64,000 bases of DNA from Imbricaverruca yamaguchii (taxonomy: Eukaryota; Arthropoda; Thecostraca; Neoverrucidae). Below the pieces are notes generated by a model, which saw only the letters and a list, made by a program, of their open reading frames with translations, had not been told where the DNA came from and ran no database searches. Below, piece by piece: positions 37,126 through 51,660 of the stretch (within the stretch, counting starts at the first letter, position 1; every line of letters starts with the position of its first letter). Made by a program: the position numbers and the translations under genes. Where the stretch lies: assembly GCA_034440575.1 (NCBI GenBank), contig JAOTOL010001646.1:928501-992500 (forward strand), given 5' to 3'.

Positions 37126-37670
37126 TCACTACAGCCCAGGACAGGGCTCTTATAAATTAATCGGTGCCTGCGTATGTCTGTGAATATTCCGAAAGTCATT
37201 CAGTTTCTCATAGTTAATGACGAAACGCTTATTAATAAAATACATTTTCACATCTACCACGGACTCTGAAGTATTTCAATCGCGCATTCCAACTTGCATC
37301 CGAGAGCTTCCTGAGATTCTTGTCTTCATTGCGAGGCTATTCCAACCGAACTTAAGTTGTGGCCATTCTATGGACCGAAAAGCATATGTGCATGCACCTA
37401 ATAGTGGAATGATAATTATATGTCTGCGAAGCACACGCGCACTACTTCCACACCAGCATCTGCTCCAAACACCAGTTTGTTGTCGGCGCTGATGAACATC
37501 AGATCACAGCGGTGGTAGATGGACGCATTCTTAATCGCAAATCCAATCCAGTTGAAGTTTGGCCTCTTTCAGCCATTCTTCCTGCGCCTCTATCGTTGCG
37601 CGACTGCACCGCCCATCCTCGCAGGCTCGTCCACACATCGTGCAGACGCAAACGCGCCGCCGAGTCGCAC
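37126..37670. other. Unassigned sequence upstream of the 43-bp array
   Basis: Open frames that enter the array from here (131-203 aa) are not convincing. Nothing else was found. Confidence 0.35.
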
Positions 37671-37671
37671 G

Positions 37672-38042
37672 TCATCGGAAACAGCAGCCGAGCCAGTACA
37701 GCCGGAGTCGAACGTCAGCGGAAGCAGCAGCCGAGCCAGTACAGCCGGAGTCGAACGTCAGCGGAAACAGCAGCCGAGCCAGTACAGCCGGAGTCGCACG
37801 TCAGCGGAAACAGCAGCCGAGCCAGTACAGCCGGAGTCGAACGTCAGCGGAAGCAGCAGCCGAGCCAGTACAGCCGGAGTCGCACATCAGCGGAAACAGC
37901 AGCCTAGCCAGTACAGGCGGAGTTGAACGTCAGCGGAAACAGCAGCCGAGCCAGTACAGCCGGAGTCGAACGTCAGCGGAAACAGCAGCCGAGCCAGTAC
38001 AGCCGGAGTTGAACGTCAGCGGAAACAGCAGCCGAGCCAGTG
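37672..38042. repeat. 43-bp minisatellite upstream of the SID-1-like gene
   Basis: The unit is GCAGCCGAGCCAGTACAGCC then GGAGTCGAACGTCAGCGGAAACA. Period 43 is confirmed by the word GCCGGAGTCG at 37701, 37744 and 37787. About nine copies end 17 bp before the TATA box at 38059. The placement makes a regulatory effect possible (inference). Confidence 0.95.
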
Positions 38043-38058
38043 CCCCCCGAGGCACGGC

Positions 38059-38091
38059 TATAAACGCGCGCCGGCCCGACGGGCGGCCAGT
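38059..38091 (+). promoter_or_regulatory. Core promoter: TATA box and initiator
   Basis: TATAAA at 38059-38064. GCCAGTC at 38086-38092 places the A of an arthropod-type initiator (TCAGTY-like) at 38089, exactly 30 bp from the TATA start. That is the standard spacing. The start codon of the downstream frame is at 38291, leaving a 5' UTR of about 200 nt. Confidence 0.65.
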
Positions 38092-38290
38092 CGGCTGGCT
38101 GCAGCACAGTGTGCAGCGCGCCCGAGGCGACAACCACAGCGTCGGCTCGATCCCAGTCCGGGTCGAGTGAGGACCGCAGTCCAGGTCAGCTGAGAGCCGC
38201 AGTTCAGTCCCCTGCCAGGATCCCGTCTGCCGAAGCACCAGCGCCAGCCAGACTGCTGCACGCAAGTTCGGAGCCAGCTGGAGTTGGACC

Positions 38291-39277
38291 ATGAGCCTGC
38301 TGCTGGCCATCCTCTGGACGGGCGCCGCCGTCTCTGGCGGCCTCGAGTTCGGCAAACACCACCACTTCCTCCTGGGCGCCGACAGCGACGAGGTGCAGAC
38401 GTTCAACAGCCTGCGGCCGGCGGACAAGCTGCACGGGCACGAAGTGCTCAAGGTGCACGTGCACCCGACCGGAAAGAAGAGCGCCCGTCCTTCGGAGAGT
38501 GCTCCCGTCTGGCTGTGGGTGACCGACGGCAGCGAGCGCCACTCGTGGGTGTTGCCGTGGCGGGCCGGCGGCGGCTACTCCCAGCAGTGGCTGGAGGTGC
38601 TGCTCTGCCACAACCGGCCGTCGCTGCGCATGCGCGCGTCCACCAACTCGACCGTGCCGCTGCCGCTGCGCTGGCGCGTGTCCACGGAGAACGTGGCGCT
38701 GGCCGACGGCGGCACGATGAAGTCGACGCCGGCCGACATCTCCTACCGCCGCTACACGTGGCAGGAGGACGACGCGGCCGCCGCGCCCGTGGAGATGGAC
38801 CTGCGCGTGCGGTCCATCAAGTCGTGCGACTCGGTCTGCGCGTCGCTGGTGGTGTCGCGCGCGTGCGTCACGCTGCCGCACGAGCTGACCGACGAGTACA
38901 CGCTGCAGCGCGTCGCGTTCGTCGAGCACGCGCGGCTGACGGTGGCGCGCGCCGACGCGCCCGACGGCTTCTGGGTCTACCTGATCCCCGAACAGGACGG
39001 CCGGCGGTGCGGGGGGCGCACGGCGTCGACCAGCCGTGACGGCCGCGCGCCGCCGGCCGCCAAGGTGGTGCGCGTGTTCGTGCTGGAGCGCGCCTTCCGC
39101 AGCGGCGCCGGCCGGCCGCCGACGGCCGACGGCGGCGCGCTGCCCGTCGGCTCCGACGTCCTCGGCGGCGGCGGCGACGACGGCTGGGCGGACGCGCCGC
39201 CGACGGGCACCTGCTCGGAGAGGATCGCTCGTCTGGACGAGCAGCTGGCGCAGGCGCGCCTGCAGTGCCCCGTCTGA
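38291..39277 (+). CDS. SID-1/SIDT-like extracellular domain protein, no membrane segments
   Basis: An uninterrupted 328-codon frame, with ATG in an ACC context after a TATA/initiator promoter. Residues 1-16 form a signal peptide (MSLLLAILWTGAAVS). Residues 20-265 resemble the N-terminal ectodomain of SID-1 family proteins, known for dsRNA uptake or lysosomal nucleic acid and lipid transport. The support is a VLPW then LEVLLCHN segment (87-108), an N-glycosylation site NST (119-121), a C-x3-C-x8-C cluster (179, 183, 192), a GFWVYLIPEQDG strand (226-237) and C-G-G at 240-242, then KVVRVFVLERAF (258-269). In full-length SIDT proteins about 11 membrane helices follow. Here a Gly/Pro-rich tail and CSERIARLDEQLAQARLQC lead to a stop. 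No AATAAA was seen in the next 700 bp. It may be a secreted ectodomain paralogue, a retrocopy, or a gene whose membrane exons I missed. The family call is from remembered motif order, not alignment. Confidence 0.55.
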   Translation: MSLLLAILWTGAAVSGGLEFGKHHHFLLGADSDEVQTFNSLRPADKLHGHEVLKVHVHPTGKKSARPSESAPVWLWVTDGSERHSWVLPWRAGGGYSQQWLEVLLCHNRPSLRMRASTNSTVPLPLRWRVSTENVALADGGTMKSTPADISYRRYTWQEDDAAAAPVEMDLRVRSIKSCDSVCASLVVSRACVTLPHELTDEYTLQRVAFVEHARLTVARADAPDGFWVYLIPEQDGRRCGGRTASTSRDGRAPPAAKVVRVFVLERAFRSGAGRPPTADGGALPVGSDVLGGGGDDGWADAPPTGTCSERIARLDEQLAQARLQCPV

Positions 39278-40200
39278 TCTGAGGTGCGCAGCGATGGTCA
39301 CAGGCGGAGGAAGCGCTCCCAGGAAATTCGCCAGATATTCCGGAGATTCTGCATGTTATCCTAGCTGCCGTAATAGAGGTACCCGATGGTCATTCAGCTG
39401 TGCACGCGGTGGGAAGAGGGGCGCCGCACTTGCATGTCGATGGTTTAGTTGCATGCTTAGTGAAAGACACTGTTCCTAATCAGAATCGAAGAAATAACAC
39501 CAATTGCGTTTCCTCGCATGTCCGAGGCTGATGATATGTAGTGATGCGGTTAGCGGTACGGAATTATCAATCATCAGGCGCAGACATGATGGCGGCACCA
39601 GATCAACATCAGATGTAACTGCATGCTTTGTACGCTTTTCAATACATATCTTCATGGTCATGCTCGTGTGCAAGTGCGCAATGAAAACCATCGGCATGGA
39701 AGAAGAGCGGTATCCTTGGAAGCGACAGTGCCGCTTTTGGTAATGATTTGTGGTCGGACGAGTACTTTGTTTTTCTTATAAACGGAGTGTCTGGTTTGCT
39801 TCGAGATAGTTAGCCTGCGTTGGCCATCGAATATATCATGTGCAGCAGGGATAAATCAGTGCACGCTATAATCCCAACATGGTTCCCGAAGTAACATGAA
39901 AATATTCGAATCCAGGTACGGTCGGTGCAGAAGATGCGCGCCGTTTTAGTGAAAACTTGCTCGCACGATGAGTATTGGTCCATTACTGATCTGACCGTGA
40001 TTCAGTCATAACATTCTGCCGGCTCCAGTGGTGGCAGAGTTCCGCCTCCAGCAAATGTCTGGCCAGAGCTCTCTGGCAGGATGAGCATCAGATGTATCGG
40101 TACTCTAGGTCGCGTTCGGCGACCACTCGGATCATCGCCAACCAGATCGACCAGTCGGACGTGTGTCAGTAGTTAGCTCGATGGCCACCAGGTGGCCACG
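39278..40200. other. Unassigned sequence downstream of the SID-1-like gene
   Basis: No continuation of the gene was found: no hydrophobic segments in any long frame and no convincing acceptor plus exon. No repeat recognised. Confidence 0.4.
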
Positions 40201-40201
40201 A

Positions 40202-40253
40202 GTCTCTCGCATTGACCTATACAAGAGGCTTATATAGGTCAATGGTCTCTCGC
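40202..40253. other. Small palindromic insertion flanked by 9-bp direct repeats
   Basis: ATTGACCTATA (40211-40221) pairs with TATAGGTCAAT (40233-40243) around an 11-base loop. GTCTCTCGC flanks it at 40202-40210 and 40245-40253. TATATAGGTCA fits the extended half-site of monomeric nuclear receptors (ROR/Rev-erb/E75 type). Confidence 0.7.
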
Positions 40254-40271
40254 CTCTCGAAGAGTGGTGTC

Positions 40272-40450
40272 TTTGTTTGTTTATTGGTTGGTTCACGACA
40301 CACTTTATGCACATTCACGGCTAATGGCGCCGCCCACAATGTTTCGCCGGTGGGCCGCGGGATTGGGAAATGTCCTGAGTGGTGCTAGTGTCGAACCCGG
40401 GACCTTTGGTACCCATAGCCCGACCCTTAACCACTCGGCCATCCCCGCCC
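40272..40450 (-). mobile_element. tRNA-derived SINE, family B, copy 1
   Basis: The minus-strand head is GGGATGGCCGAGTGGTTAAG (Leu/Ser-tRNA-like 5' half and A-box) and then CCCGGGTTCGACACTAGC (B-box). The body ends GTGTCGTGAACCAACCAAT followed by an AAACAAACAAA tail. The 16-bp duplication CTCGAAGAG(T/C)GGTGTC flanks it at 40256-40271 and 40451-40466 with one mismatch, so the insertion is fairly recent. Confidence 0.9.
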
Positions 40451-40469
40451 CTCGAAGAGCGGTGTCATT

Positions 40470-42240
40470 GCACCCAACTCGAGTAGATTTTTGGACTTCG
40501 ACCGAGCCTTCGTGGCGGCCGCACGTGCAGCCCAGATTGTTGTTGATGTCACGATGTTCTGGACCATATCGACAGGGCAGCAGTGGCTACTGTTCTGATC
40601 GGCGAGCTTTGTGGCCGGTCAACAGGTGGCAGCACTCTCGGCAGTCTGCTGTGCTGAGCAGCGTCACTGAGCCACCATTAGTTGCAGGTGGCGCTGCTTT
40701 CGCGGCTTTAGGCGAGTTCAGCTTCTGTTTGGATAAGAGGTGGCGTTGCCGGCGTCGAGCATTGGATTCGTGCCGGGAGGTCGGTCGGCAGGATCCTCAG
40801 TACCGCAGAGTCCAGCCGACCGGGCAGCGTGCCCGACAGCGCGCCGATGACGTAGGACCGCGCCGTGACGTGACGTGACGACTAGCTGCGTCGCCGACTG
40901 GAACGTGCCCGGGAACGTCAGGTCTCGGGACGGAGTAGCTGGCCTGAACACCGTTCAGCTGCGGTGGAGGTGCATCGTTTCCGAGGGACCAGTGGCCATC
41001 GGCCACTCCAGGATGCTCGTGCGACGCTTCTCTCGCTGTGATGGAAGGGTTTGGCCGGTTGTGTCCCCAGTACCGCCTCGTCGATGCATCCACGGCCACG
41101 CCCTCGCGATATAAAAAACTAAACTGAAACTAAAAAACATAAAACGTGACAACTGAAACTAACATAAAACAAAAAGGAAAACAAAAGACCTAAAAACTGA
41201 AAACTAAAACCATCACAATATAAAATAAATTAAAAAAAAACTAAAACTATCAGCACCAACCGTGCCATATTCTTTCCACATTGTCCTCGGTGATGTACCC
41301 TCAGCAACGCCGTGCTCCACAAGAACGAGTGCATCAGCTGGGAACGTACAGTCAATAGCGGCGTGCGTACGTCACACGCACGGACTTCAATGCCGGACAC
41401 AGTCACATTGGCCGGGATTAGGCTTCAAAGTCATCGATAGCTGACGACGTCAGCAACAGCCGCGTGCCCGTCCCGCACGTGCTTAGATAGCAGTGCTTGG
41501 TGGGAAGATCACCACAACCGAGCACTTACCAGCCACTAAAGGAGATATTTCAATACGAATGTATTGCGAAAGGATTGCAGAAAAAGCGAACATACCACAG
41601 CGTAGCCCCAAGTCAGCTAAAGGTGCAAGTTTATTCATAATATAAAGTAAGAGTTTTAGATGTGTGATTTTACCGCCAGTTGATGATAAAGTTGTCCAGC
41701 TGCCATCAATGTTGTCTATGGGCGGTCCAAATTTACAGTCAATGTCATGTCGTATCGCAGAGATAAGATCCAAAGCACACTGAGGGTACAAACGCCAGCA
41801 AAAGGCGACATTAAGAGCATTGGGCAAGCTACTACAAGAGGCGGGCTATAGTGGCTCAGATGTTGCAGGCAGTGTCTGGCACCTCATCGCACCAGAAACT
41901 TGTCCCCCGAGTATAGCTCCACCCTCTCGTGGCAGCTGGTGCCAGCAATTTTGCCCCTTGTTGCGTCCAATTTTCGCAGAAGTTTAGGGGTTTCACAAAC
42001 AAACCGAACCCTATTTCGGCAATCCGACAGATTGCATTCAAATATGTGATGAATACTTGATATTCGATAGAGGAGCTCGATTGCGGAAGAGCCCCTCCCC
42101 CGCCCCACACACACACTTTGGCGCATGTGCATTGAACACACGTGATCAGGATGGAGATGTCCCACCGAGCCAGGGAGGGTCCAAGTGCTCACTTTCGGAA
42201 TATTTTCAGATGAATAGGGAAAACGACAAATTAACATTAG
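40470..42240. other. Unassigned sequence
   Basis: No gene recognised. An A-rich stretch at about 41110-41255 is built of AAAACTGAAACTAAA-like words and could be a retroposon tail or plain low-complexity sequence. Confidence 0.4.
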
Positions 42241-42284
42241 CAGGGCACCCAGCCAGTGTGGAGGCGGGGGCCGACCAGTCCCGC

Positions 42285-42722
42285 CCACGACCACCGACCC
42301 GCCCACGGACCACCGACCCGCCGGACCACCGACCCACCCACGGACCACCGCCACCCACGGACCACCGACCCGCCCACGGACCACCGACCCACCCACGGAC
42401 CACACCGACCCACCCACGGACCACCGACCCACCCACGGACCACCGACCCACCCACGGACCACCGACCCACCCACGGACCACCGACCGACCCACCCACGGA
42501 CCACCGACCCCCCACGGACCACCGACCCGCCCACGGACCACCGACCCACCCACGGACCACCGACCCACCCACGGACCACCGACCCACCCACGGACCACCG
42601 ACCCGCCCACGGACCACCGACCCGCCCACGGACCACCGACCCACCCACGGACCACCGACCCACCCACGGACCACCGACCCGCCCACGGACCACCGACCCA
42701 CCCACGGACCACCGACCCACCC
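42285..42722. repeat. 19-bp minisatellite, about 23 copies
   Basis: The unit is CGGACCACCGACCCACCCA with a CGCCCA variant and some deletions near 42350-42500. Pro/Thr/His-rich frames and their opposites (up to 346 aa) are artefacts. Confidence 0.96.
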
Positions 42723-43066
42723 GGGTTATACAGCCATGATTGAACAGCAATGTAATGTAGCCGAAATTGGCTGCAATATTGTCACAATCGGACTCACTTA
42801 TTGAACATGGTGCGGTGCGGTATCTCAAGCAGAAATCCGCCATGCCGACTTTCGATGTAGCATTCGTATCACGCTGCAACGGTCCGCCTATCTCACAGCC
42901 CCCTGCACAGCTGATGTCACACACAGCCCTTCAACCCTGCACGGCCCGCTGGACTGACGCCAGCCACGCAGTGACCCGGCCTGAGGGCACGCAGGTCAGG
43001 TGGAATGGTGTCATGATCACGACACCAGCAGCTGGCTGGCTTTCCGTCAGCTGCTGGCTGATATAC

Positions 43067-46660
<3,594 letters not shown>

Positions 46661-46675
46661 GCAAGGCGATGACCT

Positions 46676-46833
46676 CGGCGGTTATTGGTTTTACGACACG
46701 TCGGCCGTTGAGTCATGTGGCGTCGCCAATCTCTCACGCCGATTGATCGCCGGCGAAGAGTAGCAACAGGCAAGACTCGGACCCACAATCTTTCGATTGA
46801 GCCGGGCAACTTACCCCTAAACTACTCGTCCCC
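46676..46833 (-). mobile_element. tRNA-derived SINE, family A, copy 2
   Basis: Same family as 12125-12288: minus-strand head GGGGACGAGTAGTTTAGGGG, B-box region GTGGGTCCGAGTC, tail GTCGTAAAACCAATAACC. The 13-bp duplication AAGGCGATGACCT is perfect at 46663-46675 and 46834-46846. The B-box has a T-to-C change, so the copy itself is probably inactive. Confidence 0.92.
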
Positions 46834-46849
46834 AAGGCGATGACCTGGC

Positions 46850-47636
46850 GAGAGGCTCTAACTCAACATGGAATGCAAAGTCTACGCTACTGATTTGAGG
46901 CTATGTCTATTTCCATCTCTTTTTCATTATGCTGAGTAGGGAAAAGTTCAGTTTTTGGAGTGTTTTGTGTGCAGATGATGATAAAGACTATTTCATATTC
47001 GTTCTGGCTTTAAATAGTCTAAAGGCCAATAACAGCGGGTCAGATTGAGTGTGATGTATATTCTACACCATACCATCTCATATAGAACGTGTCTGTTTCT
47101 CATGAAGTCACATCTGAGTTCCGTTTCAACCCCGCTTAAGTCGTGCAGCGTGCCATTGAGTAGCCAAGTAATGACCTGAGATGACCCGACCTCTTGTGAT
47201 CTGACGATATTTGGCCTGATCTGACCCTTTCACGGAATTCTTCCCAAACCGTGACCACATAGGCGAAAGTCGATGTGAGCTTTTCGTCAATTTATGTATC
47301 CTTCCAGCGTGACCTGTCAGGTCACAAGGTCATGAACTGAATAACCTACAAAGATGTTTCAAGCATAAATGATGCTATGATATCATGATGCAATGCTATA
47401 GTGATATCAGGTCACCTGGAAGAAAAATTGTATTCTTCAAAAGTGATGTGCCAGAAACCCCTGGCATTCACTGTAAGCGAGCATGTTGGAGTTTAAACTT
47501 ACCTGGCCTGACCAAACGGCTTGACCAGACCTTAAAGTATAATTTTCATATCTCAAGCAGATATAATTTTGTTTAGGAGTTCTGTGGAAAGGAATGGCGA
47601 CACACGCAATGCAAAATGGGCATATACATGTACATT
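46850..47636. other. Unassigned sequence with many TGACC/GGTCA words
   Basis: Between 47170 and 47340 the motifs TGACCTGAGATGACCCGACCT and TGACCTGTCAGGTCACAAGG appear, including an inverted pair with a 3-base spacer. They resemble the MITE half-site arrays, but no element ends were found. Confidence 0.4.
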
Positions 47637-47661
47637 TATATATTTCTATATAAATATATAA

Positions 47662-47733
<72 letters not shown>

Positions 47734-47746
47734 TATATATATATAC
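47637..47746. repeat. (TA)n microsatellite
   Basis: TA dinucleotides with one AATA interruption, ending directly in GC-rich sequence at 47747. Confidence 0.97.
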
Positions 47747-48044
47747 GACCCGGCGAAGGTGGACCCGTCGGTCAGCCAGCGAGGGTTAATCGGTCATCGC
47801 CGTCAGTGGTGCGTGGCGGCCAACTCAGTGGCCGACGGCGTCGGCAGCTTCCCCTGCCGTAAATTGTCCCGCGACACGCGGCGTCCGCTGACAGCGTGAG
47901 CGCGTCTAGCCGCGCCCCGGCGACCTTTCCACGGGTCACGGGCGGTCGAGGGGCCACCGGCCGGCCGGCGGCGGCCCGCGGGCGGTAATTGCCGGACCGG
48001 CTGGGCAGCGAGCGGCCAGGAAGCCGACTGATGGCCGCTGCTGA

Positions 48045-49185
48045 TGGCACCCGGTATTGGCCGCGGGTATGCACAGGGCGGCGACCTGTGCACTGCACCC
48101 GGTATTGGCCGCGGGTATGCACAGGGCGGCGACCTGTGCACTGTGCAGGTATTGGCCGCGGGTATGCACAGGGGCGACCTGTGCCTGTGCAGATTGGCCG
48201 CGGGTATGCACAGGGCGGTGACCTGTGCACTGTGCGAGGTATTGGCCGCGGGTATGCACAGGGCGGCGACCTGTGCACTGCACCCGGTATTGGCCGCGGG
48301 TATGCACAGGGCGGCGACCTGTGCACTGCACGGTATTGGCCGCGGGTATGCACAGGGCGGCGACCTGTGCACTGCACCCGGTATTGGCCGCGGGTATGCA
48401 CAGGGCGGCGACCTGTGCACTGTGCGAGGTATTGGCCGCGGGTATGCACAGGGCGGCGACCTGTGCACTGCACCCGGTATTGGCCGCGGGTATGCACAGG
48501 GGCGACCTGTGCACTGCCCGGTATTGGCCGCGGGTATGCACAGGGCGGCGACCTGTGCACTGCACCCGGTATTGGCCGCGGGTATGCACAGGGCGGCGAC
48601 CTGTGCACTGCACCCGGTGTTGGCCGCGGGTATGCACAGGGCGGCGACCTGTGCACTGCACCCGGTATTGGCCGCGGGTATGCACAGGGCGGCGACCTGT
48701 GCACTGCACCCGGTATTGGCCGCGGGTATGCACAGGGCGGCGACCTGTGCACTGCACCCGGTATTGGCCGCGGGTATGCACAGGGCGGCGACCTGTGCAC
48801 TGCACCCGGTATTGGCCGCGGGTATGCACAGGGCGGCGACCTGTGCACTGCACCCGGTATTGGCCGCGGGTGTGCACAGGGCGGTGACCTGTGCACTGCA
48901 CCCGGTATTGGCCGCGGGTATGCACAGGGCGGCGACCTGTGCACTGCACCCGGTATTGGCCGCGGGTATGCACAGGGCGGCGACCTGTGCACTGTGCGAG
49001 GTATTGGCCGCGGGTATGCACAGGGCGGCGACCTGTGCACTGTGCGAGGTATTGGCCGCGGGTATGCACAGGGCGGCGACCTGTGCACTGTGCGAGGTAT
49101 TGGCCGCGGGTATGCACAGGGCGGCGACCTGTGCACTGCACCCGGTATTGGCCGCGGGTGTACACAGGGCGGCGATCTGTGTACA
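48045..49185. repeat. 48-bp minisatellite with internal inverted repeat, about 24 copies
   Basis: The unit is GGTATTGGCCGCGGGTATGC, ACAGGGCGGCGACCTGTGCA, CTGCACCC. Each unit contains TGCACAGG and CCTGTGCA separated by 7 bases, so every copy can form a hairpin. A TGTGCGAG variant of the last 8 bases replaces TGCACCC in clusters at both ends. The period is a multiple of 3, so both strands stay open for over 400 codons. This is a repeat artefact. Confidence 0.97.
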
Positions 49186-49189
49186 GCGC

Positions 49190-50170
49190 AGACGTGAAGT
49201 TGGCTACTGCTACCAGAGGAAACAGTCGAGGCTCAGTTTGTGTAGTCAACGTTACGGCTGCTTAAGGCTAAGCGGTTGAGGGCGCTGGCTTACTATGCAG
49301 ACTTCGCAATTAATTCGAACGCCCATGGGCGTCTTTTTACACAGTCGAATGCATGCTACACAGATCGATTCACGAAGTGAATTTTTTTCAGACAGAAATC
49401 TACCTAGAATCACGCAACGCCGCGGAAAGGATAGCTTGGACATTGAGTCTTCATCAATGCACAACTGTGCACGCAAAAAGGATTATCGTCCAGCGCAGCG
49501 TCGCGACCCCAGTCTGGCATCTGGCCAACACAGGAGAGCTGCACTGCAAATGCTGCCAGCACACTGCAGGCTGATTGAGCACCGATTTCGGCGCTCGATT
49601 GCCACATACCGGGCCACCGCCAGACTCACACTACCGGCGACCGCCGTCGGCGTGCTTACTGTGAGATGTTCCGCCTTCAGATGGCGGCATTAGTGCGGCA
49701 ATTAATGCATTAAGCAACACAACAAACTCCTGCGCCGCAGGAGTGAAAGCGAGAGGATATTGCAATATTGCATCCTCCCCCACGCCATGCGCACGCTTCC
49801 TGCGAAAAGCTACCACTCGCGCGACAAGAGGTGTGAAGGATCCGGACCCGACAGCACGTCACGTGACCTCGGCACCCGCCTCTCCGTCGACACTGTTCCC
49901 TGCCAGACATGGCAAGTGTCGACGGACGGATAAGAGCCGTCAGACACCGCCCGTCAAGGTCAGCGGTCATGACCTCGCGCTGGCATTGTCTGCCGTAAAC
50001 AAGACTCGTCAGCAAAGAGGCAGCATTCGGCTCCAGCACTGGCGGCAAAGTTTGAGGCAAACTTGGCGGGCAAACGTGGCGGCAAACTTCAATGCAGTCA
50101 CGGAGCATGAAGTTCACAAACGCAGACGGCTGGGGCAGCGCCAGGTATCACGCGCGGCAACATCGCAACC
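49190..50170. other. Unassigned sequence
   Basis: Overlapping frames of up to 201 aa on plus and 135 aa on minus without recognisable features. GGCGGCAAACTT/TTGGCGGGCAAACGTGG words near 50040-50090 form a short loose repeat. Confidence 0.35.
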
Positions 50171-50174
50171 TTCG

Positions 50175-50292
50175 GGGGTCAACACCAGACATTGGAGGTC
50201 AACACCGGATGTCGGCGGTCAACACCAGACGTCGGCGGTCAACACCAGATGTCGGCGGTCAACAAACGTCGGAGATCAACACCAGACGTCGG
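50175..50292. repeat. 20-bp minisatellite, about 6 copies
   Basis: The unit is GTCAACACCAGATGTCGGCG with point differences and one shortened copy. Confidence 0.92.
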
Positions 50293-50864
50293 CACCGACG
50301 TGGAGCGTGCCACAACACGTGATGATTATTGTTGGGGTTTTATGGTGAGTCAACCAGTGCGGGTTACATTGCACACACAACAAACTTGCCTAGACACGCG
50401 TCCGATTGTCACGTTCGAATAAAAGATGTCTGGGGGAGTAAGATATCACCTAGGCAGGTGCATAGGCAGGTGCATGTAAGGCTCCGATGCTTAGGGCTCC
50501 GTGGGTAGGCTCAGATCCACGACTCCGAGTTTCAGCTCTTGTACTCGCTACACAATCACGAGGTCTGTCACGGCCGGTCGCAGCCGGACAGCGCACCGCA
50601 CCGACCACCTCGCGCCATCGCGTCCTGAGTCCGACCTCCGCTCCTCCACCAAGGCGACCGAGGTCACCACTGAATGGCCCCGGGCGCGCCACCGCAGAGG
50701 CGCACCCAGTGCACCAGCACGCGCGCACAACACGTGGCGCCTGCTGCACCGCCGGCCGCACCCACACCGCTGCTGCTGCCCTTGTGCGAGCCTGGTCCTC
50801 ATGGCGCATACCGCCGGGCACGGGCGGAGATAGGCGCGCCACATCCCCCTTACATATCACTTGA

Positions 50865-51655
50865 AATCGTATCTCCGCGAGGAAGGCCAAAATCGGGAGT
50901 CGTTTCCAAGTCCACTAATCTCAGAGTATGCGCATCATATTCGAAGTGTCGCCTCCGCTCTTCTGCATATGCTGGGCACGCCACCAGCACACGGTGCAGT
51001 CAGCGCCGCATTACACTTCACACATTCCGGCCTGTCGTCCCCGCACAGTAAGTATCTATGTGTTGCCAGGGTGTGACCAATTCTGAGACGACAAATGGCC
51101 ACTTCGTCCCTTCTAGTTCGACTGGACGACGAGAACCACAGCGCCAAGTGTGGTTTGACTCGCTTTCATTTGCTATGTTCTATTCGGTCCAAGCTGTCCT
51201 GCCACTGCCTGAAAATAAATGATGACATAGCTGGGTAGTGGTCACTAGCAGAAAATGGAAGCGCACGACGACATGGGGCATATGCCGCACGCCCTGCAGC
51301 CTGATCCTTCAGATCATTTCCGTGGATTCCTACATGTGCTGGAATCCAGCAAAGTGAGACCTGCTTTCCCATACGATGGAGGTAGTGATTTGTAATGAAA
51401 TGTCTCGTACAATGATGTTTTGGGAATAAAGACTACGCAATGCTAAGAGACAGCTGAGAGAGTCAGTCAGGATAGCATGTAAAACCTCGTCACCAACTTC
51501 GATGTACGTCAGTGCTTTGTTGATGGCGATCAACTCGGCAGTGAAGACCGTTGCGTGTGGCGACAGGAAAAATAATCTTGTGACTGATCTTCTCACGAAG
51601 GCACCACCCACTCCGGTGTTCATCTTCCGAGCCATCCGTGTAGGTGATGAGTTAA
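50865..51655 (-). pseudogene. Decayed non-LTR retrotransposon 3' end with RNase H domain
   Basis: Read on the minus strand, three or more frames together give an RNase H domain: YTDGS near 51640, then MNTGVGGAFV, FTAELIAINKAL, LTDSLSCLLALRSL and WIPAHVGIHGNDLKDQAA (51325-51270). The D-E-D-D catalytic set is visible. It continues with DEVAICRLRIGHTLATHRYL and C-x2-C-type residues (CVKCNAALT, 51115-51010). A further frame then gives VLVACPAYAEERRRHFEY (50995-50940). This order is the C-terminal half of ORF2 in RNase H-bearing LINEs (I/Jockey-related). Frame changes near 51620, 51370, 51160 and 51005 show it is dead, and the reverse transcriptase part is missing. Confidence 0.88.
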
Positions 51656-51660
51656 GTATG

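Noticed and set aside
41884..42924. 346-codon minus frame rich in Gly-Arg-Val-Trp
   Set aside because: Mostly the 19-bp array; the flanks have no motif.
47772..49279. Frames over 400 codons on both strands
   Set aside because: These are the 48-bp minisatellite. Both strands are equally open and the variation is at the DNA unit level, not synonymous.
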